DNA of 64,000 nucleotides from NCBI RefSeq assembly GCF_026236535.1, contig NZ_JAHTMW010000004.1:62001-126000 (forward strand), in the 5' to 3' direction. The stretch's first letter is position 1. Each line of letters begins with the position of its first letter. Source of the stretch: Streptomyces sp. SKN60. GTDB taxonomy: Bacteria > Actinomycetota > Actinomycetes > Streptomycetales > Streptomycetaceae. Position numbers and translations under genes: made by a program. Shown one piece after another: positions 7,236-14,564 of the stretch. Below the pieces are notes generated by a model. That model was not told the origin of the DNA. It saw only the letters and a list, made by a program, of their open reading frames with translations, and searched no databases.

Positions 7236-8522
7236 GTGATCGGCATGCAGTTGAGGTACAGCTTCCGCCTGTACCCGAACGGTCCTCAGCGCACTGCGCT
7301 GGCCCGGGCGTTCGGGTGTGCCCGCGTCGTGTTCAACGACGCGTTGCGCGCTCGTGAGACCGCCCGCGCCGCCGGTGAGCCGTTCCCGAAGACCGGGGAC
7401 CTGTCCAAGCTTCTGATCACCGAGGCGAAGAAGACCGACGAGCGCGCCTGGCTCGGAGAGGTCTCCGCCGTCGTCCTGCAACAGTCTCTGCGGGACCTGG
7501 ATACGGCGTACCGGAACTTCTTCGACGGGCTGAAGGGCAAGCGCCCGCGTACGGGCGCGCCTCGGTTCAGGTCCCGTAAGGACAACCGGCAGGCCGTGCG
7601 GTTCACCGCGAACGCCCGCTGGAAGATCACCATCGGCGGAGACCTGTCGTTGCCGAAGATCGGCGATGTGCGGGTGAAGTGGTCCCGAAACCTGCCCTCG
7701 GTTCCCTCCGCGGTGACCGTGATCAAGGACGCCGCCGGCAGGTACTTCGCGTCCTTCGTCGTCGAGACCTACCCGGAGGTGCTGCCCAAGACCGAGTCCG
7801 TCGTCGGTATCGACCTCGGTCTTGGACACTTCGCAGTCCTCTCCGACAGCACGAAGATCGACGCCCCGCGCTTCCTGCGCCGGGCGGAGAAGAAGCTCAG
7901 GCGCGAACAGAGGCGCCTGAGCCGCAAGGCCATGGGATCGCAGAACAGGGACAAGGCCCGCATCAAGGTCGCCCGCGCTCACGCGCAGGTCGCCGACGCA
8001 CGCCGCGAGTTCCACCACCAGCTCTCCACACGGATCATTCGCGAGAACCAAGCGGTGGCCGTGGAGAGCCTGGCGGTCAAGGGACTTGCCCGTACACGCC
8101 TGGCCAAGTCCGTCCACGACGCCGGATGGTCCGCGTTCGTCGCGATGCTGGAGTACAAGGCCGCTAAGTACGGCCGCGTGTTCCACCGCATCGGGCGGTT
8201 CGAGCCAACCTCACAGGTCTGCTGCGTGTGCGGCGTCAAGGACGAGCCCAAACCCCTCCACGTCCGCATCTGGGAATGCGGGGCGTGCGGATCCGTCCTC
8301 GATCGCGACATCAACGCGGCGGTCAACGTCGCCAAGGCCGCCGGACTGGCGGTGTCAGCCTGTCGAGCGCAGGTAAGACCGGTACCCGTACCGGCACAGC
8401 GCGGTGAAGCAGGAACCCACCGAGAGGGTCAGATGACCGTGGCAGGAATCCCCGCCCGTAGGGCGGGGAGCGGAAGTCAAAAGACCGCCAAGTACACGGT
8501 GCGGTGGAGCAGCCGCTGCTGA
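7236..8522 (+). CDS. tnpB: TnpB, RNA-guided endonuclease of IS200/IS605 element
   Basis: A 428-residue TnpB starts at the GTG at 7236 (an ATG lies at 7245). The RuvC residues are all present: Asp193 in VVGIDLGLGH, Glu277 in AVESLAVKGL and Asp358 in DRDINAAVN. A zinc ribbon has CxxC pairs at 329/332 and 348/351. The N-terminal YSFRLYPNGPQRTALAR segment is the usual start. The last codon inside the element is 415; thirteen more codons, and the stop, come from the interrupted host gene. Family members cut DNA next to a target motif, guided by an RNA from the element's right end, and help retain the element. The nuclease looks intact although tnpA is dead. Confidence 0.92.
   Translation: MIGMQLRYSFRLYPNGPQRTALARAFGCARVVFNDALRARETARAAGEPFPKTGDLSKLLITEAKKTDERAWLGEVSAVVLQQSLRDLDTAYRNFFDGLKGKRPRTGAPRFRSRKDNRQAVRFTANARWKITIGGDLSLPKIGDVRVKWSRNLPSVPSAVTVIKDAAGRYFASFVVETYPEVLPKTESVVGIDLGLGHFAVLSDSTKIDAPRFLRRAEKKLRREQRRLSRKAMGSQNRDKARIKVARAHAQVADARREFHHQLSTRIIRENQAVAVESLAVKGLARTRLAKSVHDAGWSAFVAMLEYKAAKYGRVFHRIGRFEPTSQVCCVCGVKDEPKPLHVRIWECGACGSVLDRDINAAVNVAKAAGLAVSACRAQVRPVPVPAQRGEAGTHREGQMTVAGIPARRAGSGSQKTAKYTVRWSSRC
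8330..8480 (+). ncRNA. Predicted omega RNA (reRNA) scaffold at the right end
   Basis: In TnpB systems the guide RNA scaffold overlaps the 3' end of tnpB and finishes at the right end of the element, with the guide taken from the flanking DNA. The sequence up to 8480 fits this, including the 8-bp GC hairpin at 8450-8468. The expected guide would begin at 8481 (AAGACCGCCAAGTACA). The 5' limit given is approximate and expression is not shown by sequence. Confidence 0.45.
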
Positions 8523-8585
8523 TCGGCGGCACGCTCGCGGGGGCGGCGGCGCGGCTGAGCAAGGGCTACTCTGCGTACGCGCTTC
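8481..8585 (+). pseudogene. Polyprenyl synthetase remnant downstream of the element
   Basis: Directly after the element the sequence resumes the prenyl synthase as KTAKYTV. A tandem 5-bp duplication (CGGTG CGGTG, 8497-8506) then shifts frame, after which EQPLLIGGTLAGAA continues in the new frame to about SAYALP. The second aspartate-rich motif and the rest of the gene are missing and the sequence runs straight into a different decayed gene. The locus therefore carries at least three independent lesions. Confidence 0.8.
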
Positions 8586-8903
8586 CTGATGCGGCCGGAC
8601 GCCTTCGAGGCGGGCGGCCGCTTCGTGCCCGCCGCACAGAAGGTGCGGCTCCTGCACGCGTCAATCCGCCACCACCTCGGGCGGAGGACCGCTGGGGTCG
8701 ACCAGGAGGCGGTGCCGAAGGACCTCGGCGAGGCGCGCCGCTTCCTCGGCCACCTCACCACGGTGTTCGAACTGTCCTCGCTGACCCGGGGCCGGGCCAT
8801 GCACTACGCGATCCCGGAGCACCTGAAGAAGGGCTACGGCGTCTCGTCCACGGTGAACCGCTCGCGCCGCTGGAGCCCGCCGCCGGCCGTGCTCGAACAC
8901 TGA
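8577..8903 (+). pseudogene. DUF2236 (MpaB-type oxygenase) remnant
   Basis: The reading frame with FLMRPDAFEAGGRF, AAQKVRLLHASIRHHL and QEAVPKDLGEARRFL matches the DUF2236 oxygenase family, but the blocks that normally separate them are missing. The remaining frame ends in LTRGRAMHYAIPEHLKKGYG and stops at 8903, giving only about 105 residues against the usual 280-400. The N-terminal third, with the first heme-ligand region, has been replaced by the prenyl synthase remnant. I treat it as a deletion product rather than a functional small protein. Confidence 0.65.
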
Positions 8904-8908
8904 GGCTC

Positions 8909-9793
8909 TCAGGCCGAGGCCGCCGCCGTCTCGGCGAAGGCCCTGATCAGGGCGTTCTCGCTCGCGGTCGGCCAGACCAGGCCGTAGTCGAGGGTCGGTG
9001 CGTCGTGGAAGGGGACGTACGCGATGCCGGGGCGCGGGTGGTAGCGGGCGCCGCGGGCAGCGCCCGGGGCGACGCCGCGGCCCGCGCCGACCAGGGACAG
9101 CACCTCCTCCCAGGTGCCGGCGGCGGGGCCGTGGTGGATCGCGGCGCCGGACGGGGTGCGGGTCGGGTAGTGGGTCTCGCGCCAGGCGCGGGAGCGGGTG
9201 CGGCCGGTGGTGACGAGGGTCTGGCCCGCGAGGTCCTCCAGGCCGAGCGAGGCGCGGCGGGCCAGCGGGTGGCCGACCGGGACGAGCAGCACCCGCTCCT
9301 CCCGTACGAGGACCGGCCCGGTGGTGAGTCCGGTGACGCCGACCGGGAGGGCCACGTACTGGACGTCGAGTTCGCCGTCCTCGACCGGTCGGGTCCCGGC
9401 GTCCACGGGCACCTCGCGCAGGGTGAGGGCGCAGCCGGGGTGGCGGGCCAGGAAGGTGTCCGCCGCGGCGGTGAGGAGCTCGCCGCCCCACGGCGAGCCG
9501 AAGCCGACGCGGAGGGTGCCGAGCAGTCCGCGGCCGGCGGCGGTGGCGCGTTCGAGCGCGGCCAGGATCGTGGTGTGGGCGGGGCGCAGTTCCTCGTGGA
9601 GGCGGCGGCCGACCGGGGTGAGGGCGACGCTGCGGCTGGTGCGGGCGAACAGCGGGGTGCCGACGCGCCGCTCCAGCTTCTTGATGGTCTGGCTGATCCG
9701 GCCGGTGGAGACGCCGAGCAGCTCGGCGGTGCGGCCGAAGTGCAGCTCGTCGCCGAGGGTCAGGAAGGCCTCGAGTTCGTGTCGTTCGAGCAC
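8909..9793 (-). CDS. LysR family transcriptional regulator
   Basis: The product is a 294-residue LysR protein. The winged helix-turn-helix occupies residues 1-60 (FLTLGDELHFGRTAELLGVSTGRISQTIKKLERRVG), and the periplasmic-binding-like effector domain follows from about residue 90. It is transcribed divergently from an MFS gene, and the 114-bp intergenic region holds a palindrome of the expected LysR size. The likely role is control of that transporter and of itself. The effector is unknown. Confidence 0.9.
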   Translation of the reverse strand: MLERHELEAFLTLGDELHFGRTAELLGVSTGRISQTIKKLERRVGTPLFARTSRSVALTPVGRRLHEELRPAHTTILAALERATAAGRGLLGTLRVGFGSPWGGELLTAAADTFLARHPGCALTLREVPVDAGTRPVEDGELDVQYVALPVGVTGLTTGPVLVREERVLLVPVGHPLARRASLGLEDLAGQTLVTTGRTRSRAWRETHYPTRTPSGAAIHHGPAAGTWEEVLSLVGAGRGVAPGAARGARYHPRPGIAYVPFHDAPTLDYGLVWPTASENALIRAFAETAAASA

Positions 9794-9834
9794 CGTGCCG
9801 CGTCCGCCCTCCGCCTGCGAGCCAGGCCTCCGAT

Positions 9835-9853
9835 CGTTGAGTCTCGCTCAACG
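9835..9853. promoter_or_regulatory. 7+5+7 palindrome, probable LysR binding site
   Basis: CGTTGAG-TCTCG-CTCAACG lies between the divergent LysR and MFS genes. It contains the T-N11-A arrangement expected of LysR sites. It is about 40 bp from the LysR start and 55 bp from the MFS start. Confidence 0.7.
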
Positions 9854-9907
9854 CCGATTGCATTGTCGCACCTTGATGGGCCTGTGCGGCCAAGGGAGCC
9901 TCGATGC

Positions 9908-11128
9908 GTGACCCTCCTCTCCCTCCACCCGCGCACAGCCACGCCCTCCGGGACCGCCTCGGCTCCGGCTCCCCTCAACGTCCTCGTCCTCGCCGTGGCC
10001 GGGGCCGTGACGGTGGCGAACGTCTACTTCCCGCAGCCGCTGCTCGCCGCCGTCGCCCGCGGACTCGCGGTCTCCGACCGGACGGCGGGTCTGGTGGCCA
10101 CCGCCGGGCAGCTGGGGTACGCGCTCGGCATCCTGCTGCTCGTCCCGCTCGCCGACACCGCACGGCTGCGCCGGCTGACCGGTGTCCTGCTCGCGCTGAC
10201 CGCCGGCGCCCTGCTGGTCGCCGCCGCGGCCCCGAACGTCCTGACGCTGCTGCTCGCGACCCTCGCCCTGTCGACGACGACGGTGCTCCCGCAGATCCTC
10301 ACCCCGGTCGCGGCCGCCCTCGCCGGGCCCGAGCGGTGCGGCCGGGTGGTCGGCGTCATCGGCCTGGGCCTGACGCTCGGCTCGACCCTGTCCCGTACGG
10401 TCTCAGGCGCGGTCTCCGACGCCGGCGGGAGCTGGCGGGCGGCCTATCTGGTGGCCGCGGCGGCGACGGCGGCGCTGCTGTGGGTGCTGCCGCGCGCGCT
10501 CCCGGAGCGGCTCGCCGCGGCGGACCGGCCCCGTGTCCCGTACGGGCGGATGCTCGCCGGGCTGCCCCGGCTGCTCGGCGCGCACCGTGCGCTGCGGGTC
10601 GCGGCACTCAGGGGCGCGTGCGTGTTCGCCGCGTACAGCGTCTTCTGGGCGGCGCTGGTGTTCCAGCTGGCCGCCCCGCCGCTGGGTTACGGGCCGGGGG
10701 CGGTGGGTCTGTTCGGGCTGTTCACCGTGCCGGCGGCGCTCGCCTCGGCGTACGCGGGGCCGCTCACCGACCGGCTCGGCGCGGGGCCTGTCGGCCGGTG
10801 GGCGCTGGGCTGTGTGGCCCTCGGCCTGGCGGTCGCGGGCCTGGCGCCCGGCTCCCCCGTCGCCCTGGTGGCGGGGGCCGGGCTGGTGGTCCTGGGCACG
10901 AGCTCCTGCCAGGTGGCGAACCAGTCGCGGGTGCTTGGACTCGGGCGGGCGGTGGCCGCACGGGTGAACACGGTGTTCATGCTGGCCACGTTCGGCGGCG
11001 GCGCGCTCGGCTCGCTCACGGCGGCCTGGCTGTACGGGGCGTACGGCTGGACTGCGGTGGTGCTCGCGGCGGCGGGGTTCACCGCGGTCGGACTGCCGGC
11101 CGGGGCGCGGCGGCCCCGAGTTGCGTGA
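9908..11128 (+). CDS. MFS transporter (12 TMS)
   Basis: A 406-residue protein with about 12 hydrophobic segments. It opens with LVLAVAGAVTVANVYFPQPLLAAVAR, the start typical of the YnfM/AraJ-like putative efflux group, and the loop RLRRLTG follows the third helix. The start is taken as the GTG at 9908 behind a GGGAG ribosome site. It is divergent from the LysR gene with a palindrome between them, so it is probably inducible by the ligand of that regulator. The substrate cannot be inferred. Confidence 0.88.
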   Translation: MTLLSLHPRTATPSGTASAPAPLNVLVLAVAGAVTVANVYFPQPLLAAVARGLAVSDRTAGLVATAGQLGYALGILLLVPLADTARLRRLTGVLLALTAGALLVAAAAPNVLTLLLATLALSTTTVLPQILTPVAAALAGPERCGRVVGVIGLGLTLGSTLSRTVSGAVSDAGGSWRAAYLVAAAATAALLWVLPRALPERLAAADRPRVPYGRMLAGLPRLLGAHRALRVAALRGACVFAAYSVFWAALVFQLAAPPLGYGPGAVGLFGLFTVPAALASAYAGPLTDRLGAGPVGRWALGCVALGLAVAGLAPGSPVALVAGAGLVVLGTSSCQVANQSRVLGLGRAVAARVNTVFMLATFGGGALGSLTAAWLYGAYGWTAVVLAAAGFTAVGLPAGARRPRVA

Positions 11129-11184
11129 CGCCCGGTACGCGCAAGGCTGGGTACGTCCGTCCGCGCACCCCGCAGGGAGACGCC

Positions 11185-11517
11185 ATGCAGCAGCCCGAAC
11201 CCTTCGACCTCGGCGCCCTGGTCGACGAGCACCTGGAGAAGGCGCGCGCGGACGCGCACGGCCGCAGCGCGCATCTGGTGGTGCACGACGGGGTGCTGCG
11301 GCAGAGTGTGATCGCCCTGATCGGCGGCATGTCCCTGGACGAGCACAACGCGCCGCCGGCGGCGAGCCTCCAGGTGCTGCGGGGCCGGGTGGAGCTGACG
11401 GCCTCGGGCCGGTCGGAGGAGCTGGCGATGGGCCAGCTCCAGATGCTCCCGAAGGAGCGCCACGGCCTGACGGCGCTTGAGGACGCGGTGGTGCTGCTGA
11501 CCGCCGTCAACGACTGA
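11185..11517 (+). CDS. Small cupin-like protein
   Basis: The product is 110 residues. The core follows a single-domain cupin pattern: VLRQSVIALIGGMSLDEHNAP, then LQVLRGRVELTA and LQMLPKERHGLTALEDAVVLLTAV, giving the two beta-barrel motifs. The H-x-H pair of metal cupins is reduced to DEHN, with one later His (KERHG), so metal binding is uncertain. The 3' end overlaps the convergent Cache-domain gene by 11 bp. It is a stand-alone gene and its role (sensing or stress) is not readable. Confidence 0.75.
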   Translation: MQQPEPFDLGALVDEHLEKARADAHGRSAHLVVHDGVLRQSVIALIGGMSLDEHNAPPAASLQVLRGRVELTASGRSEELAMGQLQMLPKERHGLTALEDAVVLLTAVND

Positions 11518-12424
11518 GCCGCTCCGGCTCGGGGGTCACGAGCACCAGCGGCGTGCCGTGGCACGGCGTCAGGCGCAGGCCCCGGTCGTGGTGGACGGCC
11601 GGCGGCGCGGCGAGGACGGCCGCGACGTCGGGGCCCTTGGTGAGGGAGCCGGCGAGGTGGGCCGGGTCGGTGGAGGCGGCGACCCGGCCCCGGGCGTTGA
11701 CCAGGCGGGCGGGGACGGGCAGTTCCTGGAGGACGGGCAGCACGGCCGCCTCGAAGTGGCGCAGGTAGACGTCGGCGGCGGCGACCCCGACGAAGGCGCC
11801 GTCGACGTGGACGGGGGCGGAGAGGGTGAGCCCGTACTCGTCGGAGCAGAGGTAGTCGACGTAGGGTCCCGCGACGGCCCGCAGGCCGGTCTCGCGGGGC
11901 AGCGCGTACCAGTCCCAGTGGGTGTAGTCGGAGTAAGCGGAGTGCGCCGGGTCGAGGTCGCGCACGAGCGGCCGGACGCTGCCGTCGGGGCCGCGCTGCC
12001 ACCATTCCAGCCAGGCGGGGACGTCGGCGAGGAGGCCGGGCGCGGCGACGAAGCCGATGCCGGAGACGAGGCCGCCGAGGCGGGCGTGGAGGCCCGGGCG
12101 GAGCGCGGCGAGGTCGTCCCGGAGCGGACGGCGGCCTCCGGCGCCCGCCCGTACGAGCAGGGCCGCGGTCTCCTCGCCGGTGGCGGCGACGGCCGCGAAC
12201 ACCCCGTCGAGGGTGGCGCGGACGCGCTCCGCGACGGGGTCCGGGTCGAGGTCCGCGGCGGCGCCCGGGGCGCGTCCCTTTTCGAGGCCCGGTTCGAGGC
12301 CCGGGCCGGGGCGGCCGGCCGCGGCGCGCGGCTGCGGCGGCACGCCGTCGAGGCGGGGCGGGGTGGCGGACGGCGCGTCAGGCGCCGCTTCGTCGGGTCG
12401 GGCGAGCCCGGTGGTCCTGGCCAT
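11507..12424 (-). CDS. Cytosolic Cache-domain protein
   Basis: This 305-residue protein contains a Cache-type PAS-like sensor fold: VSGIGFVAAPGLL, the aromatic ligand-pocket stretch WLEWWQ, then DYTHWDWYALPRETG and LTLSAPVHVDGAFVGVAAADVYL. There is no signal peptide or membrane helix; the N-terminus is a Pro/Ala-rich disordered segment of about 60 residues. No kinase, cyclase or methyl-accepting domain is attached. It overlaps the upstream GntR gene by 47 bp, so the two are translated together, and both face the polyamine-type ABC operon. A ligand-sensing partner for the regulator is an inference. Confidence 0.8.
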   Translation of the reverse strand: MARTTGLARPDEAAPDAPSATPPRLDGVPPQPRAAAGRPGPGLEPGLEKGRAPGAAADLDPDPVAERVRATLDGVFAAVAATGEETAALLVRAGAGGRRPLRDDLAALRPGLHARLGGLVSGIGFVAAPGLLADVPAWLEWWQRGPDGSVRPLVRDLDPAHSAYSDYTHWDWYALPRETGLRAVAGPYVDYLCSDEYGLTLSAPVHVDGAFVGVAAADVYLRHFEAAVLPVLQELPVPARLVNARGRVAASTDPAHLAGSLTKGPDVAAVLAAPPAVHHDRGLRLTPCHGTPLVLVTPEPERLSR

Positions 12425-13271
12425 CGGTGTCCTCCTCGGGACGCGGCTCGGGGGCGCGGCTGGGCGGCGCGAGCCGCAGGGCGACCAGTCGGCCCACGGT
12501 CTCGCGCACGCACTCCTCGGCCAGCATTCTGGCCCGCTCGTCGGCCTCGTCGTGCACGGCAGAGATCACGGAGCGGTGACGATCCGCCACGCGGGAGACA
12601 TACCCCGGATCGTCCAGGACAAGGACCGGGAGGGCGCCCAACTCGGCCTGGAGGGCGATCTCCTCGCGGGTGAGCCGGGCCGACTGGGCCGCGGCGGCGA
12701 GTTCGACGTGGAAGCGGCCGTAGAGCCGGCTGCGGGCGGCGGGGTCGGCGGCCGCGGCGAACTCCTCGACGGTACGGGCGGGCTGCCGCAGCTCACCGGG
12801 CTCGGTGCGGCGGGCGGCGAGCAGCGCGGCGGCGCCGGACACGGCGGCCCAGTGGTCGCCGAGGTCGCGCAGTTCCTCGGTGGACCAGTCGGCGAGCCGG
12901 GCGCGGATCCGGTCCTCGGGCGGGCCCTCGGGGACGGTGACGAAGCTGCCGCCGCCGCGGCCGCGGCGGGTGGTGACGAGTCCCTGCTGCCGCAGGGCCA
13001 TGAGGGCCTCGCGCAGGGTGACGGTGGAGACGCCGAGCTGTCCGGCGAGCTCGGTCTCGCCGGGGAGTTGCTCGCCGTCGGCGAGCAGGCCGAGTTCGAT
13101 GGCGTCGCCGAGCCGGCGTACGACGGTGTCGACCCGCGCGCGGGTGTCGACGGGGGTGAACACGGCCGTGCGGGCGCTCCCCCGCGCGCCCGCACCCCCT
13201 CTGCGGCCCGGCCCGCCGGACCCGCCCGGTCCGCCCTGTCTGCCGTCCGGTCTCACGCTGCACCACCTCAC
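12378..13271 (-). CDS. GntR/FadR family transcriptional regulator
   Basis: The product is 297 residues from the ATG at 13271, though a GTG at about 13256 is an equally good start. The winged helix domain (residues about 45-110) reads LADGEQLPGETELAGQLGVSTVTLREALMALRQQGL, followed by the glycine-rich wing RRGRGGGSFV. The C-terminal FCD-type helical effector domain contains RFHVELAAAAQSARL and DRHRSVISAVHD, supplying metal-ligand histidines. It is divergent from the ABC operon and overlaps the Cache gene. A repressor of polyamine or related uptake is the likely role. Confidence 0.88.
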   Translation of the reverse strand: MRWCSVRPDGRQGGPGGSGGPGRRGGAGARGSARTAVFTPVDTRARVDTVVRRLGDAIELGLLADGEQLPGETELAGQLGVSTVTLREALMALRQQGLVTTRRGRGGGSFVTVPEGPPEDRIRARLADWSTEELRDLGDHWAAVSGAAALLAARRTEPGELRQPARTVEEFAAAADPAARSRLYGRFHVELAAAAQSARLTREEIALQAELGALPVLVLDDPGYVSRVADRHRSVISAVHDEADERARMLAEECVRETVGRLVALRLAPPSRAPEPRPEEDTDGQDHRARPTRRSGA

Positions 13272-13387
13272 GCACGCCGACGCGTTGACTCAGGCTTTAC
13301 CTTACGGGGGTCTTGAGATTTGAACTATGACTTCATATGTTTACGCCGCTCGTCAGAACGCTCCCCGCACCAGAAAGGTTCCCGGCC

Positions 13388-14446
13388 ATGGAGGGAATGG
13401 CGATCCGGCTCTCCGGACTGCGCAAGAGCTACGGCCGGACGGAGGCGGTCGCCGGGGTCGACCTGGAGATACCCGACGGCGAGTTCTTCTCGATGCTCGG
13501 CCCGTCCGGCTCCGGCAAGACCACGGTGCTGCGGATGATCGCCGGCTTCGAGACGCCGAGCGCGGGCACGGTGGAGCTGGCCGGCCGGGACGTCACCCGG
13601 CTCGCGCCCTTCGAGCGCGATGTGCACACCGTCTTCCAGGACTACGCGCTCTTCCCGCACATGACGGTCGAACAGAACGTCGCGTACGGGCTCAAGGTGC
13701 GCCGCGTCCCCAAGGCGGAGCGGCTGGTACGGGCCCGGGCGGCGCTCGCGCAGGTGCGCCTGGAGGGCTTCGGCCGGCGCCGCCCCGCCGAGCTGTCCGG
13801 CGGGCAGCGCCAGCGCGTGGCGCTCGCCCGGGCGCTCGTCGGCCGCCCCAGGGTGCTGCTGCTCGACGAACCGCTGGGCGCGCTCGACCTCAAGCTGCGC
13901 GAGCAGATGCAGGTGGAGCTCAAGGCGATCCAGCGGCAGGTCGGCATCACCTTCGTGTTCGTCACCCACGACCAGGAGGAGGCGCTGACCATGAGCGACC
14001 GGATCGCCGTCTTCCACCAGGGCCGGATCGAGCAGGTCGGCCCGCCCGGCGAGATCTACGAGCGCCCGGCCACCCCGTTCGTCGCCGGCTTCGTCGGCAC
14101 CTCCAACCTGCTCAGCGGCAGGGCCGCGCGGACCGTGGTCGGCGCCCCCGGCACGTACAGCATCCGGCCGGAGAAGATCCGCGTCGTCGAGGACCCGGAC
14201 GAGCCGGCCGGGCCGGGGCTCACGGGCGCGGCGGGCACCGTCGCCGAGGTGGTCTACCTGGGCGACGCCACCCGCTTCCTGGTCGACCTGGACGCCGGCG
14301 GCCGGCTCACGGCCGTGCAGCAGAACCTGGAGACCTCGGCCGCCGACCTCGCCGCCTTCCGCGGCGCCCGGGTGGGCCTGCGCTGGCGGCCGGCGCACGC
14401 GGTGCCGGTGCCCGTGCCCGAAGTGCCGGCCCCAGCGGCGCCCTGA
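13388..14446 (+). CDS. ABC transporter ATP-binding protein (PotA-like)
   Basis: A 352-residue ATPase of the spermidine/putrescine class. Walker A GPSGSGKTT is at residues 38-46, the signature LSGGQRQR near 136 and Walker B LLLDEPLGALD near 158, followed by the H-loop THDQEEALTMSDR. The C-terminal part is a TOBE regulatory domain (RPEKIRVVEDP). I chose the ATG at 13388, which follows GAAAGG, rather than the one at 13337. It is the first gene of a four-gene importer operon with a lipoprotein and two permeases. Polyamine or a related cation/opine is the probable substrate. Confidence 0.9.
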   Translation: MEGMAIRLSGLRKSYGRTEAVAGVDLEIPDGEFFSMLGPSGSGKTTVLRMIAGFETPSAGTVELAGRDVTRLAPFERDVHTVFQDYALFPHMTVEQNVAYGLKVRRVPKAERLVRARAALAQVRLEGFGRRRPAELSGGQRQRVALARALVGRPRVLLLDEPLGALDLKLREQMQVELKAIQRQVGITFVFVTHDQEEALTMSDRIAVFHQGRIEQVGPPGEIYERPATPFVAGFVGTSNLLSGRAARTVVGAPGTYSIRPEKIRVVEDPDEPAGPGLTGAAGTVAEVVYLGDATRFLVDLDAGGRLTAVQQNLETSAADLAAFRGARVGLRWRPAHAVPVPVPEVPAPAAP

Positions 14447-14564
14447 CCGGGCCTCGGCCCCCGCTCCCGTGGCCGTATCCGCTCCCGCACCCGTACCCGT
14501 ACCCGTACCCGTACCGCTCCTGCCTCCCCTCCCCGTACCGTCCCCTCACGCAACGGAGGACCCC

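Larger units (their letters stand above)
6902..8480 (+). mobile_element. IS200/IS605-family insertion sequence (1579 bp)
   Basis: The boundaries were set by reconstruction. Joining base 6901 to 8481 restores the prenyl synthase reading ...GTC CGC TAC AAG ACC GCC AAG..., giving V-R-Y-K-T-A-K. There is no target-site duplication, as expected for single-strand Y1-transposase insertion. The left flank ends in CTAC and the right end finishes in TCAA, closely resembling the TTAC and TCAA cleavage sites of IS608. A subterminal hairpin (CCCCGCCC-GTA-GGGCGGGG, 8450-8468) marks the right end and a weaker CGGG/CCCG hairpin lies near 6920 on the left. It contains a wrecked tnpA on the minus strand and an intact tnpB on the plus strand. 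Confidence 0.9.
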
